A stretch of DNA of 64,000 nucleotides, from assembly GCA_902786815.1 (NCBI GenBank), contig CADADV010000010.1, positions 1 through 64,000 on the forward strand, in the 5' to 3' direction. Below are positions 55,244 to 63,998 of the stretch, piece after piece. The translations under genes and the position numbers were made by a program. The notes beneath the pieces are model-generated. The model saw only the letters and a program-made list of their open reading frames with translations, was not told the DNA's origin and made no database searches. Each line of letters begins with the position of its first letter. Positions within the stretch are counted from its first letter, which is position 1. The DNA comes from an uncultured Eubacteriales bacterium (GTDB lineage Bacteria; Bacillota; Clostridia; Peptostreptococcales; Anaerovoracaceae).

Positions 55244-56074
55244 TTATCTGGGTTCGAGAGTCTTGAGTTTCTCAGTGGCGGCGATGTTGTCGATAACTGC
55301 AAGGACGGCTTTCTCGAGGGGTGAGCCTTTGCGGTAATCGGCTTTACAGGCGAAGTTGACCCGGTTCTCACTGATAAGACGTTCCGCTTCCTTACGGTCC
55401 TTCTGATAGACAACGAAGGAGTGCCCGCCGTTTACTTTGGTCAGTTTCATGCAGGGGATATCAGTGTCTCCGTCTCCGAAGTAGATCATATTGCGGAACG
55501 GGATCCGGCGCTCGTCTTCGGGCACGTACTCGTTGAGAGCACGCTGCTCGGTCACGTCCAGAACGCCTTTGTTGATCCGATAGAGGAACTGGGTCTTGCT
55601 GGTGTAATTGACCGCCATGGCCGGCCACTTGGCCAGTCCATCCTTATCATACAGAAACTCCGCAGCGTAGATTTCCTTAAACTCACCGGCGATGGGCGTG
55701 CCTTCGATGATTTCCTTCAGCCCGGACGAGATGATGTAATGTTCGCACTGCAGGCCCTGCTCCGCGCAGTATTCATTGATACGTCCGAACCAGGTCGATA
55801 CGCCGGGAAAAAGTTTGACACTCCTGCCCAGTTGCCGGAAACTTTCCCGCTTCAGCAGAAATTTACTTCTTCCCTTCTCCAGCATCAGATACATATAGGA
55901 CAGGATGCTGTCCATCCCGTTCGCCTTCGTAAGCCTGGTGCACTCGGCCCAGAACTCGGCGCTGGTCACATCCAGCCCATCCATGAAGCCGTAGTCCTGC
56001 ATGTTCTTCGGCGAGAGCGTTTTATCAAAATCGTACATCAAAGCTACGATTGGTTTTGCCTTAGGTTTTGCCAT
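55244..56074 (-). CDS. HAD-family hydrolase
   Basis: 276 residues: YDFDKTLSP (nucleophile Asp and Asp+2), ISSGLKEIIEGTP and YFGDGDTDIPCMKL (metal Asp pair), with an inserted cap. It resembles phosphoserine-phosphatase-like HAD proteins. The substrate is unknown. It starts at MAKPKAKPI behind TGAGGAAA. Confidence 0.85.
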   Translation of the reverse strand: MAKPKAKPIVALMYDFDKTLSPKNMQDYGFMDGLDVTSAEFWAECTRLTKANGMDSILSYMYLMLEKGRSKFLLKRESFRQLGRSVKLFPGVSTWFGRINEYCAEQGLQCEHYIISSGLKEIIEGTPIAGEFKEIYAAEFLYDKDGLAKWPAMAVNYTSKTQFLYRINKGVLDVTEQRALNEYVPEDERRIPFRNMIYFGDGDTDIPCMKLTKVNGGHSFVVYQKDRKEAERLISENRVNFACKADYRKGSPLEKAVLAVIDNIAATEKLKTLEPR

Positions 56075-56142
56075 ATCTGTTTCCTCAATTTTATCCCACA
56101 CGTTTCAGCGTTTTCCATATTATACCATACTTTTCAACACAG

Positions 56143-56175
56143 AAAAACTCCCCGCGGGGTGGGAAGCGGGGAGTT
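56143..56175 (-). terminator. Terminator
   Basis: AACTCCCCGC pairs with GCGGGGAGTT and is followed on the minus strand by TTTTT; ends the unit containing the gene at 56221. Confidence 0.88.
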
Positions 56176-56220
56176 TAGAGGAAGGACTGCATGATTTGGC
56201 AGTCGTGGTGATTTCTTTAT

Positions 56221-56520
56221 TTATTTCTCTTTGTTCCTGTACCTGTAAACCATCGCCGTAATCACTACGCCGGCGAAAAAAGCGATCACTGCCGCGAGCA
56301 CATAACCTCCTGCGCTTTCGTCCAGCAGAGATGTGCCTGCTGCCTGGCCAGTGTAGATCGCATGATGCATGCTCTGCAGTTGCTCTGTGACAACAATAAG
56401 ACAGATCATCAGTCCCGCTGATAAGGATCCCAGAATTCTCAGTCTGGACTTGTCCTCCCTTTTTTTGATCGCCGCTGCTCTTTCGTGCATCCTGACGAGT
56501 CTTTCTTCTGCGCTTCTCAT
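56221..56520 (-). CDS. Two-TM protein, paralogue of 63243-63602
   Basis: 99 residues. A charged N-terminal coil (RSAEERLVRMHERAAAIKKR), helix one (LGSLSAGLMICLIVVT), an outside loop of about 30 residues, helix two (GYVLAAVIAFFAGVVITAMV), and a short basic tail. The layout and the marks EER, MHxRA and AFxxGV are shared with the protein at 63243-63602. Function unknown; both paralogues bracket the sigma/surface-protein block. The ribosome site is GAGGAGA. Confidence 0.75.
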   Translation of the reverse strand: MRSAEERLVRMHERAAAIKKREDKSRLRILGSLSAGLMICLIVVTEQLQSMHHAIYTGQAAGTSLLDESAGGYVLAAVIAFFAGVVITAMVYRYRNKEK

Positions 56521-56586
56521 GGGGATATCGTCTCCTCAAATCTATATAAACACAATATTTTTGTTTCTTTCACTTATACAGATACA

Positions 56587-56613
56587 AAAAAGAGCGAGTT
56601 TCCCCGCCCTTTT
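56587..56613 (-). terminator. Terminator after the surface-protein gene
   Basis: On the minus strand AAAAGGGCGGG, loop GAAA, CTCGCTCTTTTTT (with G-U pairs). Confidence 0.8.
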
Positions 56614-56645
56614 GATAAAAAATCTACAATTTTTTATTATTTTTT

Positions 56646-59600
56646 TCACTTGACCGTGATTTTGATGGTCTTATGTACGCCGTTATGGGCATAAACGTAG
56701 ATCCTGCAGGTGCCTTTGGCCTTGGCAGTGATCTTGCCGGCTCTGCTGACAGTCGCAACTTTCTTGTTATCGCTGATGTAACGCAGCGTCGGTACGTGGG
56801 TTGCCGGCATGAGTTTCTTGCTCTTCTTCACCTTCGTGACCTTGGCCTTGATCCTGAAGGTCTTTCCTTTCTTGAGGGTGAACTTCTTCTTGTTCACTGT
56901 CAGGGTCTTGGCGTTGCTGTACTTTTTGGAAGCCCCGGAGGTGTAGGAGTGTGTCAGCGGGCTGGTTTTAATGTATTTCTTCTTGCCGCTTTTCACAGTG
57001 TAGGCCTTGACGTACGCCTTGTATGCTGTCTTTTTCTTCAGACCCGTCTTGGTCCATTTCAGGGTCTTGCCCGCTTTGACGGTCTTGACCTTCTTCATTC
57101 CTTTCGTACCTTCCTTACCGTCGCACCGCGCGAGGAAGATGTCATAGCCCTTCGCGCCCTTGACTTTGTTCCAGGAGATGACTATGCCCTTCTTGCCTTT
57201 GGCTGTCACTTTGGCGATCAGCACGCCGGTCTGCTTTGCTTTTGGTTTTGGTTTTGCCTCAGCCTTCCACTTCGCGTAGATATTCGTGTCCTTTGTGATC
57301 TCCTGATTGAAATCAAAGGTCTTTGTCAATCCCTTGTCCGCATACCATCCCTTGAACACATATCCTTTGCGGGTCGGGGCCTTCGGCTTCTGTGCTTTCT
57401 GGTGGATTGGCACGATCTGCTTGTCAACACCGGTGCCGCCATTGTCCACGAAGGTGACCGTGAACTGTTTGATTTTCCATAGAACCGCATAGTCTCTGTC
57501 CCCGGTGGAGCCTTCCTCGACCGTGACCTCCTTCGCAGGCTGTTTCAGATCGGTCCCCACCCAGCCGGTGAATTCGTGGTCCTCTTTCTCCGGAGCGTTC
57601 AGCTTGAAGGTGGGAGTCGCTGCTGTGTATTCTGTCGGATTGTCTTTCCCGGATGGCAGCGTACCACCAGCCAGGTCGTAATCGATAGCGTACTTCTCCA
57701 TATCCCACTGGGCGTAGAGGGTGACAGTGTAGCCTTGTTCCTTGGTCAGGTTCTTGACGGACTGCTTATCTGTAATCGCATCGCCGCTTCCGTCCTTCTT
57801 CGTGTTCCAACCAGTGAATGTTCCGCCGGTGCGTTTGAACCGGTTTGCGAACAGATTCTGCGGCTGATCATAGACCATATACTGGTCTGCCATCGTTCCG
57901 GTCACATTGTTTCCGTTCGGATCGTACTTCACGGTGTAAACATTGGCCGCAGCATGGGCCGTGATTTTCGCTTCGCCGCAGACAGGCAGTTCGCTCTGGT
58001 CCGCCTCCTGAGGATCGAATGTCACGAACCCGTCCGGCGGCACTCCGGTCACGGAATACCCGTCGAAGTGATAACCGAGTTCTGCGGCTGCCGAGACATT
58101 GATCTTTGCACCCACAGGTATATGGATGAGTTCCGTCGGTCCCGTCGGCTGGGTCGTTCCGCCAGACGGGCTGACCCAGGCGTTCGCGATATGTTCTTCC
58201 TTAACTATGGTCACCGTGTAATAATCAAGATTGATGGAAACGGGTTTACCCTTGAAGGTGAATTCCTGTTTGTCCGCCGGGATCACATATTCATCGCTGT
58301 CCATGGTGAGATGATACGTACCGTTGTTGAGCCCTTCCAAGCCGATCGCATATGTTCCTTTAGAGTCGCTTTTGCTGACCATTCTGTCTGTTTCTGCAAT
58401 ATGGAATCCCATATTCTCTCCCTGCTGCCAGGGCACGTCGAATCTCTTACCGTTTTCCTTTGTGGCTATAGTCAGCTTTACTTCAGTAATGAATTCCGCA
58501 TCCAACGTCCAGGGTTCGATCTTCCATCCGTTTTCGGTTTGGCTCAGCGTACACAAGTTGAAGACCTGCGCGCCGTCAGCATAGAAGTTTCCGAACTGGA
58601 CACTCCTGTTCCATCCATGGAACACCGCTTTTTCAGGGAGTTCCCATCCTTCTTCCTGCACGAGGGAAGCGAACGTAGGCAATGTATCGCTCTGATCAAA
58701 AGTCATTTCCATTGTATATGTTGTGTCTGACGTACCGTCATTGTGTTTTTCCCTTAAAACAACATCGTACGGCAGCGCCTCCCACTGAGCGTAGAGGGTG
58801 ACCTCCCGAAGATCGACCGGTGCAAGGTCCTTCACATCCCGGGCAATATTCTCATAGTCCGTTCCTCTCCCATCGGCTCTGGTGTTCCATCCTTTGAACC
58901 GGTAGCCCGGCAGGACGAACTGACAGGCAGGAAGGTTGAATGACTGATCATAGTATTCCGTCAATTCATTCATGTGTCCGCTGACCGTCTTGGACGCGCC
59001 GCGGGGTCGGTTCCCGTCGAACTTCACTTTGTAACTATAACCCTGCGTCTTGCAGTACAGTGTCGGCGCAGGATCACTTCCGGTGTAGTTCCATCTGCCG
59101 CCTTCATCTGTGTAACCTGCTACGTTCATCTCTAGGTTCCCGTTTTCATCTGCAATCTTCGTTCCACCATGCAAATAATAGCCTTCGGGAAATGTTCCGG
59201 GATGCAGATTTGGATTGATATCAAACAGATGGTTTTCTCCCGGAATAGCGACCGCGGATCCTGCCTCCGCCGTTGTGTCGCTTAATAATCGCAGTTTGAG
59301 ATCCATGCCCGGTATCAATTCACGTTCCAGTTTGGCATCTCCGTCAGCATCTCCATCCTTGAACGAGAGGTCACCGTAATATTTGGTTTTCTTCACACTT
59401 GTCGCACTGACCGTTTCCAACATGCCTTGGGTCCATCCTGATGCCTTGCCGGAAATCCACGGATAAAACATCCCGGTATGCTTATCTGAATCGATATCGA
59501 GCAGATATACATCCTTCACTCCATAATCCATCCTTTGTCCGATGTTCAGATCCTTGATCGCGTAACCGCTGCCGTCTTTTGGAATGGATTTGAAGGTTAC

Positions 59601-60923
59601 ATCTAACCTGTGTACGTTTTCACCGTCATCGTTCACGACAGTTCCTGAAATGTGATCTGTATAAATGGAACCGCCGGTGATGACTGTCTTTGCATCGCCA
59701 GGTCCTCCAATACCGGAATCAGCATCCGAACCGCCCTTCGCAACGATCGTTCCTCCGCTGATCTCAGTATAGGCATAGTTCTCCCCCGGTGGGTCATACG
59801 CACCTTGACCTGAACGCTTCCCTGCGCCTATAGCGGGAGATGTCCATCCGGCTTCTGCCGTAATGGACCCTCCGCTGATTTTTACTTCACCTGTTCGTGG
59901 TTTTTCGCTGCTGCCGGTTCCGCATCCGATTGCCGGACCTGGTCCGAGATTTGTTGCCGTAACAGATCCGCCGTTGATCTGAATGTTCTGAGCGCCGCCA
60001 TTGCTGCCGCTTCCGATCGTCGCCGCTCCTCTACCGCTTTTGGCTATTACAGTTCCCCCGTTGATGATGATATTCTTGGCAGTAACCGATGTATCCCAGT
60101 GAGGAGGTTGTGTGCCGCCTCCAATTGCGACTCCTTTTAGATTTTCCGCATATACTGTGCCTCCATTGATGATGATTCCGTCTGCAACACCCTGCACTCC
60201 ACTTCCTATTGCGGCAGCATCATATTCGGATGTATAGGCTTTGATGTTCCCGCCGTTGATCGTAATATCCTCGACATCACAATTCTTTCCGCTGCCAATT
60301 CCTGCTGCGCCGTTGACCCCTTTGGCAATGATGTTACCGCTATTGAACGTGAGGTTTCCTATTGTATTCTTGTAGTCGCTGTCATAGTATACACACCCTA
60401 TGCCGGCGGACATAATCCCGGCCCGTGCGGTAATGGTTCCCGGCCGTGTCACGTCTTCCGTTTCAAAAACCACTTCTGACTTTGTTCCCTCTTTCCGGAT
60501 CGCGGGGCACATGTAGCCTTCCAAATACACGTCCGCATCTCTCTTGGAAATGATCTTGCACGTGCCATCAAACTCATCGACCCAGATGGGTGCCGTGCGC
60601 GAGCCCGTATATGATGTTGCGCCGCAGTTGAGGTTCAATCCGTCCGCAAGATATACGTTTGTCCCGGCACTTTGTATGAGGACACGGACGTGCGTGCTTT
60701 TGCCTTTCAATGTGTAGTTACCCGGTTTTTTGATAAAGACCGTGGTGTTTGCTTTTGCCTTACTGACATCGTAGGTGTCGCCCGGCTTCATGTTCACCGT
60801 ATGCCAAATCAACGCGTCTGCGTGGACCTGCTCTGCGCCCGCGAGTCCTGCTGCCGCGAACACAAGCAAAAGCAATACCGGCAGTAACTGCAGCCTGATT
60901 TTGTTCCTGAACATCGTTTTCAT
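56646..60923 (-). CDS. Large secreted surface protein with beta-helix, InlB-type and Big2-like repeats
   Basis: 1425 residues. Signal peptide (QLLPVLLLLVFAAAGLAGAEQVHA). About 30-440: parallel beta-helix-like repeats (AAGIGSGKNCDVEDITINGG, AIGSGVQGVADGIIINGG and more). The middle and later parts hold several Listeria-Bacteroides (InlB B-type) repeats with F-x-GW-N-T and LYAQW marks. Then come an FN3-like domain (GIVISWNKVKGAKGYDIFLA) and a C-terminal Big2-like domain (VATVSRAGKITAKAKGTCRI). No LPXTG or membrane anchor is seen at the C-terminus, which is Lys-rich. Likely an adhesin or wall-associated protein; probably under the neighbouring sigma factor. The ribosome site GGGAGA lies 10 bases upstream. 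Confidence 0.85.
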   Translation of the reverse strand: MKTMFRNKIRLQLLPVLLLLVFAAAGLAGAEQVHADALIWHTVNMKPGDTYDVSKAKANTTVFIKKPGNYTLKGKSTHVRVLIQSAGTNVYLADGLNLNCGATSYTGSRTAPIWVDEFDGTCKIISKRDADVYLEGYMCPAIRKEGTKSEVVFETEDVTRPGTITARAGIMSAGIGCVYYDSDYKNTIGNLTFNSGNIIAKGVNGAAGIGSGKNCDVEDITINGGNIKAYTSEYDAAAIGSGVQGVADGIIINGGTVYAENLKGVAIGGGTQPPHWDTSVTAKNIIINGGTVIAKSGRGAATIGSGSNGGAQNIQINGGSVTATNLGPGPAIGCGTGSSEKPRTGEVKISGGSITAEAGWTSPAIGAGKRSGQGAYDPPGENYAYTEISGGTIVAKGGSDADSGIGGPGDAKTVITGGSIYTDHISGTVVNDDGENVHRLDVTFKSIPKDGSGYAIKDLNIGQRMDYGVKDVYLLDIDSDKHTGMFYPWISGKASGWTQGMLETVSATSVKKTKYYGDLSFKDGDADGDAKLERELIPGMDLKLRLLSDTTAEAGSAVAIPGENHLFDINPNLHPGTFPEGYYLHGGTKIADENGNLEMNVAGYTDEGGRWNYTGSDPAPTLYCKTQGYSYKVKFDGNRPRGASKTVSGHMNELTEYYDQSFNLPACQFVLPGYRFKGWNTRADGRGTDYENIARDVKDLAPVDLREVTLYAQWEALPYDVVLREKHNDGTSDTTYTMEMTFDQSDTLPTFASLVQEEGWELPEKAVFHGWNRSVQFGNFYADGAQVFNLCTLSQTENGWKIEPWTLDAEFITEVKLTIATKENGKRFDVPWQQGENMGFHIAETDRMVSKSDSKGTYAIGLEGLNNGTYHLTMDSDEYVIPADKQEFTFKGKPVSINLDYYTVTIVKEEHIANAWVSPSGGTTQPTGPTELIHIPVGAKINVSAAAELGYHFDGYSVTGVPPDGFVTFDPQEADQSELPVCGEAKITAHAAANVYTVKYDPNGNNVTGTMADQYMVYDQPQNLFANRFKRTGGTFTGWNTKKDGSGDAITDKQSVKNLTKEQGYTVTLYAQWDMEKYAIDYDLAGGTLPSGKDNPTEYTAATPTFKLNAPEKEDHEFTGWVGTDLKQPAKEVTVEEGSTGDRDYAVLWKIKQFTVTFVDNGGTGVDKQIVPIHQKAQKPKAPTRKGYVFKGWYADKGLTKTFDFNQEITKDTNIYAKWKAEAKPKPKAKQTGVLIAKVTAKGKKGIVISWNKVKGAKGYDIFLARCDGKEGTKGMKKVKTVKAGKTLKWTKTGLKKKTAYKAYVKAYTVKSGKKKYIKTSPLTHSYTSGASKKYSNAKTLTVNKKKFTLKKGKTFRIKAKVTKVKKSKKLMPATHVPTLRYISDNKKVATVSRAGKITAKAKGTCRIYVYAHNGVHKTIKITVK

Positions 60924-60971
60924 CCTGTTGTCTCCCTTCTGAAGCCCTTTACCTTTTATCTATAATAGATA

Positions 60972-61002
60972 CAAAAAAGGATGGGATTCCCCACCTTTTT
61001 TA
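60972..61002 (-). terminator. Terminator after the sigma-factor gene
   Basis: On the minus strand AAAAAAGG-TGGG, loop GAAT, CCCA-TCCTTTTTT. The next bases, GTATCTATTATAGATAAAAG, resemble those after the terminator at 56587. Confidence 0.8.
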
Positions 61003-61060
61003 GAGTTTTTGCCGAAAGTTTGCCGAAATATTTTTTGAAATATTCCGAACTGATATTGGT

Positions 61061-61624
61061 TCACGCGTACGCTCCCAGCACGCCTTCTTTTTTCAGTTCT
61101 TCCCGCATCTGCTTCTTGCCTCTGCTGAGCAGGTGATCCACCCGCTTCGCGTTCACGCCCATGACAGAAGCGGCTTCCGCATACGTCAGTCCTTCGGAAT
61201 ACACCAGCCACAGGGCTTCCCGCAGCTGCGGATCGATTCTGTCGAGGCATGTCCGGAGAACCTGCAGGCGCTCCCCGTCCATCACCATTTCCTCTACCAT
61301 TTCACGGCCTTCGGTGTCTTCATAATAGTCATCGAAGGAGAACTCTGTGATGCGGGTTTTTCTGGTGTGGTATCTATAAGCAAGATTACGTCCTGTCTTG
61401 AACAGATATGCCTTGAAACATCCTTCACCGATTTTCGGTCTCTTGACCATGAGTCTGGCAAAGGCTTCGATCATCAGGTCCTCCGCCGTGTGCCAGTCGT
61501 GCAGATAGCCGTACAGATAGAATGTCAGACTGTCACCGTGGCGGATCATCAGCTGATCGTAGGCTCCGGCATCTCCTGCGAGATAATTATTGTATAGTTC
61601 GCTGTCGTTTTGGTACTCTGTCAT
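61061..61624 (-). CDS. ECF-type RNA polymerase sigma factor
   Basis: 187 residues. Region 2 (YDQLMIRHGDSLTFYLYGYL, AEDLMIEAFARLM) and region 4 (LDRIDPQLREALWLVYSEGL, TYAEAASVMGVNAKRVDHLL). There is no anti-sigma gene of a known family beside it, but a PrsW-like protease and two-TM proteins are. The 315-base gap upstream (61625-61939) holds GCTTTTCT/AGAAAAGC and GAACCG/CGGTTC inverted repeats and no gene. Confidence 0.93.
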   Translation of the reverse strand: MTEYQNDSELYNNYLAGDAGAYDQLMIRHGDSLTFYLYGYLHDWHTAEDLMIEAFARLMVKRPKIGEGCFKAYLFKTGRNLAYRYHTRKTRITEFSFDDYYEDTEGREMVEEMVMDGERLQVLRTCLDRIDPQLREALWLVYSEGLTYAEAASVMGVNAKRVDHLLSRGKKQMREELKKEGVLGAYA

Positions 61625-61678
61625 TTTGCTTTTCCCCCCGACATCATCTTCTCTGCGTCATTGCTTTATTGCTTGAAA

Positions 61679-61702
61679 GCTTTTCTGCTTTAATAGAAAA
61701 GC
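61679..61702. repeat. Inverted repeat upstream of the sigma gene
   Basis: GCTTTTCT, 8-base loop, AGAAAAGC. Could be a leader hairpin or attenuator for the sigma gene. Confidence 0.45.
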
Positions 61703-61813
61703 AATTCCCGTGCCATTTCCTCTATATACCCGTAATTTTGCTGTGGACCCTTGGGAAACTCACCCTTGCCGCGTACAAATGCGTTTCCTTTCAGTGTATT
61801 TTCACTGCATTTC

Positions 61814-61829
61814 GAACCGCATTCGGTTC
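61814..61829. promoter_or_regulatory. Operator-like inverted repeat
   Basis: GAACCG-CATT-CGGTTC in the gap between the PrsW-like and sigma genes; a candidate regulator site or part of an ECF-type promoter. Confidence 0.35.
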
Positions 61830-61873
61830 AATTTGCAAATAAGCCGATTCAATTTCAGTTCATATAGAAAAAA

Positions 61874-61899
61874 CCGCCGATTAGCCATATAATCGGAGG
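61874..61899. terminator. Bidirectional terminator after the PrsW-like gene
   Basis: CCGCCGATTA pairs with TAATCGGAGG around GCCATA, with A/T runs on both sides. Confidence 0.85.
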
Positions 61900-61939
61900 A
61901 TTTTTGCTGTGTTTCAGGGTCATATTCCCGTGAAAACGG

Positions 61940-62590
61940 TCAACGATTATCTGGTGAGTCGAAATCGGTTCGGCGCGGTTTTCCTCTAAGAAGCAGAACC
62001 ACCACGACCGTCAGCAATGGGATCAGATATCCGATCATCGCTGCAGTCCCGGTCTGTGAAACCAGAATATTGTATATGCCGTGGTAGGTGATCGCAATGG
62101 CAATGAGCCCGATGGTTCCCGCCAGCCGCAGCCAAGTCCGGTCCCAAAGATACAGAAAACCAACGGCGATCAGGAATCCGCAGACCACATGCATCGCACC
62201 GGTTCCGAACCCCCGGATCAGCAGGTGCAGGACTTCGTTTGCGCCGTTGCTTGCCAGATAGCATGCATTCTCAAAGGTCGCAAACCCTACGGCGGTCATA
62301 ATGATTCCGCCTGTAAGTTCTTCCTTCCCCGGTTCAAATACCAGAAGATAGAACAGGATCGGCAGGAATTTCATGATTTCCTCTGTCATCGGCGCGATTT
62401 CCACAGACGCCGTCAGTTCTCCCACACCCCATACTGCCGCGATAAACGTGTTGATGTAAGAAGACAGCAGGCATACTGTCATGCCCGCAAGGACAAACAT
62501 GTTCATTGCCTTGCCTCTGCCCCTCATGCACAGGACCGCGATCAGAAGCGGCGCAGCCAGACAAATATAGATGTTCTCTATATAATTCAT
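61940..62590 (-). CDS. PrsW-like intramembrane metalloprotease
   Basis: 216 residues with about seven helices. The family's metal motifs are present: PMTEEIMKFLP (Glu70, Glu71), GFATFENACY (Glu107) and GAMHVVCGFLI (His134). PrsW in Bacillus starts site-1 cleavage of the anti-sigma factor RsiW. Here the gene lies next to an ECF sigma gene and two-TM proteins, so a similar release step is plausible. Its start overlaps the stop of the upstream membrane-protein gene by four bases. Confidence 0.85.
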   Translation of the reverse strand: MNYIENIYICLAAPLLIAVLCMRGRGKAMNMFVLAGMTVCLLSSYINTFIAAVWGVGELTASVEIAPMTEEIMKFLPILFYLLVFEPGKEELTGGIIMTAVGFATFENACYLASNGANEVLHLLIRGFGTGAMHVVCGFLIAVGFLYLWDRTWLRLAGTIGLIAIAITYHGIYNILVSQTGTAAMIGYLIPLLTVVVVLLLRGKPRRTDFDSPDNR

Positions 62591-63225
62591 CTGCTCACCG
62601 CCTTTCTAAGCGCCGGAAGAAACAGCATGAACGTAATGGAAAGCAGGAAATCAAACCAGAAGTAGATGTTCATGATGGTATCCCCCATCCAGAAACATGA
62701 GGATGTCCATATACCGTACTCCGCCGCGCAGAACACCAGCGTCACAATGTACAGCATACGGCGGTTTTTGCCTTTGTCTCCCTGGCCGCGCACTGTTTGC
62801 AGGCCGTAAACCGCATGCCAGATCAGACCAGTCATCAAAGTCGCAACAATAATATTGCCGACGTAGTCGCCCCAATGCATGTAGAATATGCACATCCCCA
62901 CCGTGAATACCGGGATGCACAGATACTTTGGCCGCAGGCGGAACTTCCAGTCCTCCGTATTCTCCACGTTGATATAGATCAGCAAAAGCAGCAAAAACAG
63001 GTACGATGTGTACCAGCTGAATTCCGAAATATAAAAAACCGGCGGTGTCTTGTCATAAAAAATCAGGAACAGCTGCCAGTAAAGATCTCCGAGAAAAAAA
63101 ACGCCTGCAAACAGGCCAAGCAAAATCCAGGCGCGCTCTTTTGATCGCACCGCATAATACAGCGCGCTGGCTGAACACAATCCTGTCACTGTCAGCTGTA
63201 TGGCGTTTTCGATGGTCTCGATCAT
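62587..63225 (-). CDS. Seven-helix membrane protein of unknown function
   Basis: 212 residues with about seven helices and short loops (LCSASALYYAVRSKERAWIL, YTSYLFLLLLLIYINV, FWFDFLLSITFMLFLPAL). Aromatic-rich and without an enzyme motif. Translationally coupled to the PrsW-like gene, so it may be its sensor or partner. No family recognised. Confidence 0.75.
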   Translation of the reverse strand: MIETIENAIQLTVTGLCSASALYYAVRSKERAWILLGLFAGVFFLGDLYWQLFLIFYDKTPPVFYISEFSWYTSYLFLLLLLIYINVENTEDWKFRLRPKYLCIPVFTVGMCIFYMHWGDYVGNIIVATLMTGLIWHAVYGLQTVRGQGDKGKNRRMLYIVTLVFCAAEYGIWTSSCFWMGDTIMNIYFWFDFLLSITFMLFLPALRKAVSR

Positions 63226-63242
63226 TGCAGAACCTCTTCGTC

Positions 63243-63602
63243 CTACGTTTCCTGTTCGTCTTTATGTTTCTGCCATTCCCGCAGCCGAAAGCAGAATATG
63301 GTCAATGTCACGCCAAGCAGGAACGCAATCAGCGCAATCACAACATACCCTAATGCAGCACTGTTGCCGAAAATGCTGGCGTTCATGGTCCCTGACGTTC
63401 CAGCCGGCCCGATAGGGCTGCCCGCCGGAGCTGCCTCGAAATTCGCAAGTCGGGGGATACATACTGCCAGCACGATGGTCGCAGCAAATGAAACCGCAGC
63501 TCCGGCCGCCTGCATGATTCTCACCTGCCGCGCGCGCCTTTGCCTATTCAGTTCCGATGCCCGCGCATGCATTGCATTGATTCGCTCTTCGTTTGTGCGC
63601 AT
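63243..63602 (-). CDS. Two-TM protein, paralogue of 56221-56520
   Basis: 119 residues. Starts MRTNEERINAMHARASELNR behind GAAGGAAGG; helix one AAVSFAATIVLAVCI, an outside loop of about 35 residues rich in Gly/Pro/Ser, helix two GYVVIALIAFLLGVTLTIF, and a charged tail. First gene of the unit with the seven-helix and PrsW-like genes. It could be the membrane-bound regulator cleaved by the protease; this is inference only. Confidence 0.75.
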   Translation of the reverse strand: MRTNEERINAMHARASELNRQRRARQVRIMQAAGAAVSFAATIVLAVCIPRLANFEAAPAGSPIGPAGTSGTMNASIFGNSAALGYVVIALIAFLLGVTLTIFCFRLREWQKHKDEQET

Positions 63603-63715
63603 ATGTGATTCCTTCCTTCTTCTGCTCCTCGCGCATCTGTATCTTGTCCCAGCCGACAATACAAGTCAGATTCGATCAATTGTATTGTACTATGACGCAG
63701 ACATATTCACAAACA

Positions 63716-63737
63716 AAAAGACTTCAGGAAGGTCTTA
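63716..63737 (-). terminator. Short terminator overlapping the stop codon
   Basis: On the minus strand AAGAC, loop CTTCCTGAA, GTCTT plus TTTTG. Confidence 0.55.
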
Positions 63738-63998
63738 CATTTTATACAGCTGCCACTCGCAGCTGGAGCAGTAGTACTTCAGCTCGAAACGTTTCTCTCT
63801 CCCGTTGATCGTACTCTGACAGAGATACAGAATGTTTTCTGCCCCGCAGACCTTGGTCTTTGTCGCGTCGATGATCTGATCAACAAAGACCGTCACCAGT
63901 TCGCCGTTCTCCTCGATCTTGAATTTGTACGGCCGCGGGATCTTCGTGTTCGCACGGAACACCACCATCGTATCGATTGGTTTCGCTAACAACTTCAT
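63735..63998 (-). CDS. Hypothetical protein, 87 residues, at the window edge
   Basis: Starts MKLLAKPIDTMVVFRANTKI two bases from the window end, so its ribosome site is out of view and an upstream extension cannot be excluded. Beta-rich with C-terminal Cys pair (YYCSSCEWQLYKM). It resembles small clostridial proteins of the KPI...FELKY...LYKM type; function unknown. Confidence 0.65.
   Translation of the reverse strand: MKLLAKPIDTMVVFRANTKIPRPYKFKIEENGELVTVFVDQIIDATKTKVCGAENILYLCQSTINGREKRFELKYYCSSCEWQLYKM

Noticed and set aside
57576-58730. A 384-codon open frame antisense to the surface-protein gene
   Set aside because: Shadow frame across InlB-type repeats; no start signal or domain.
59700-60400. 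Repeated segments in the surface-protein gene considered as a mobile or CRISPR-like repeat
   Set aside because: They encode the degenerate beta-helix repeat (INGG...AIGSG) in one open frame.
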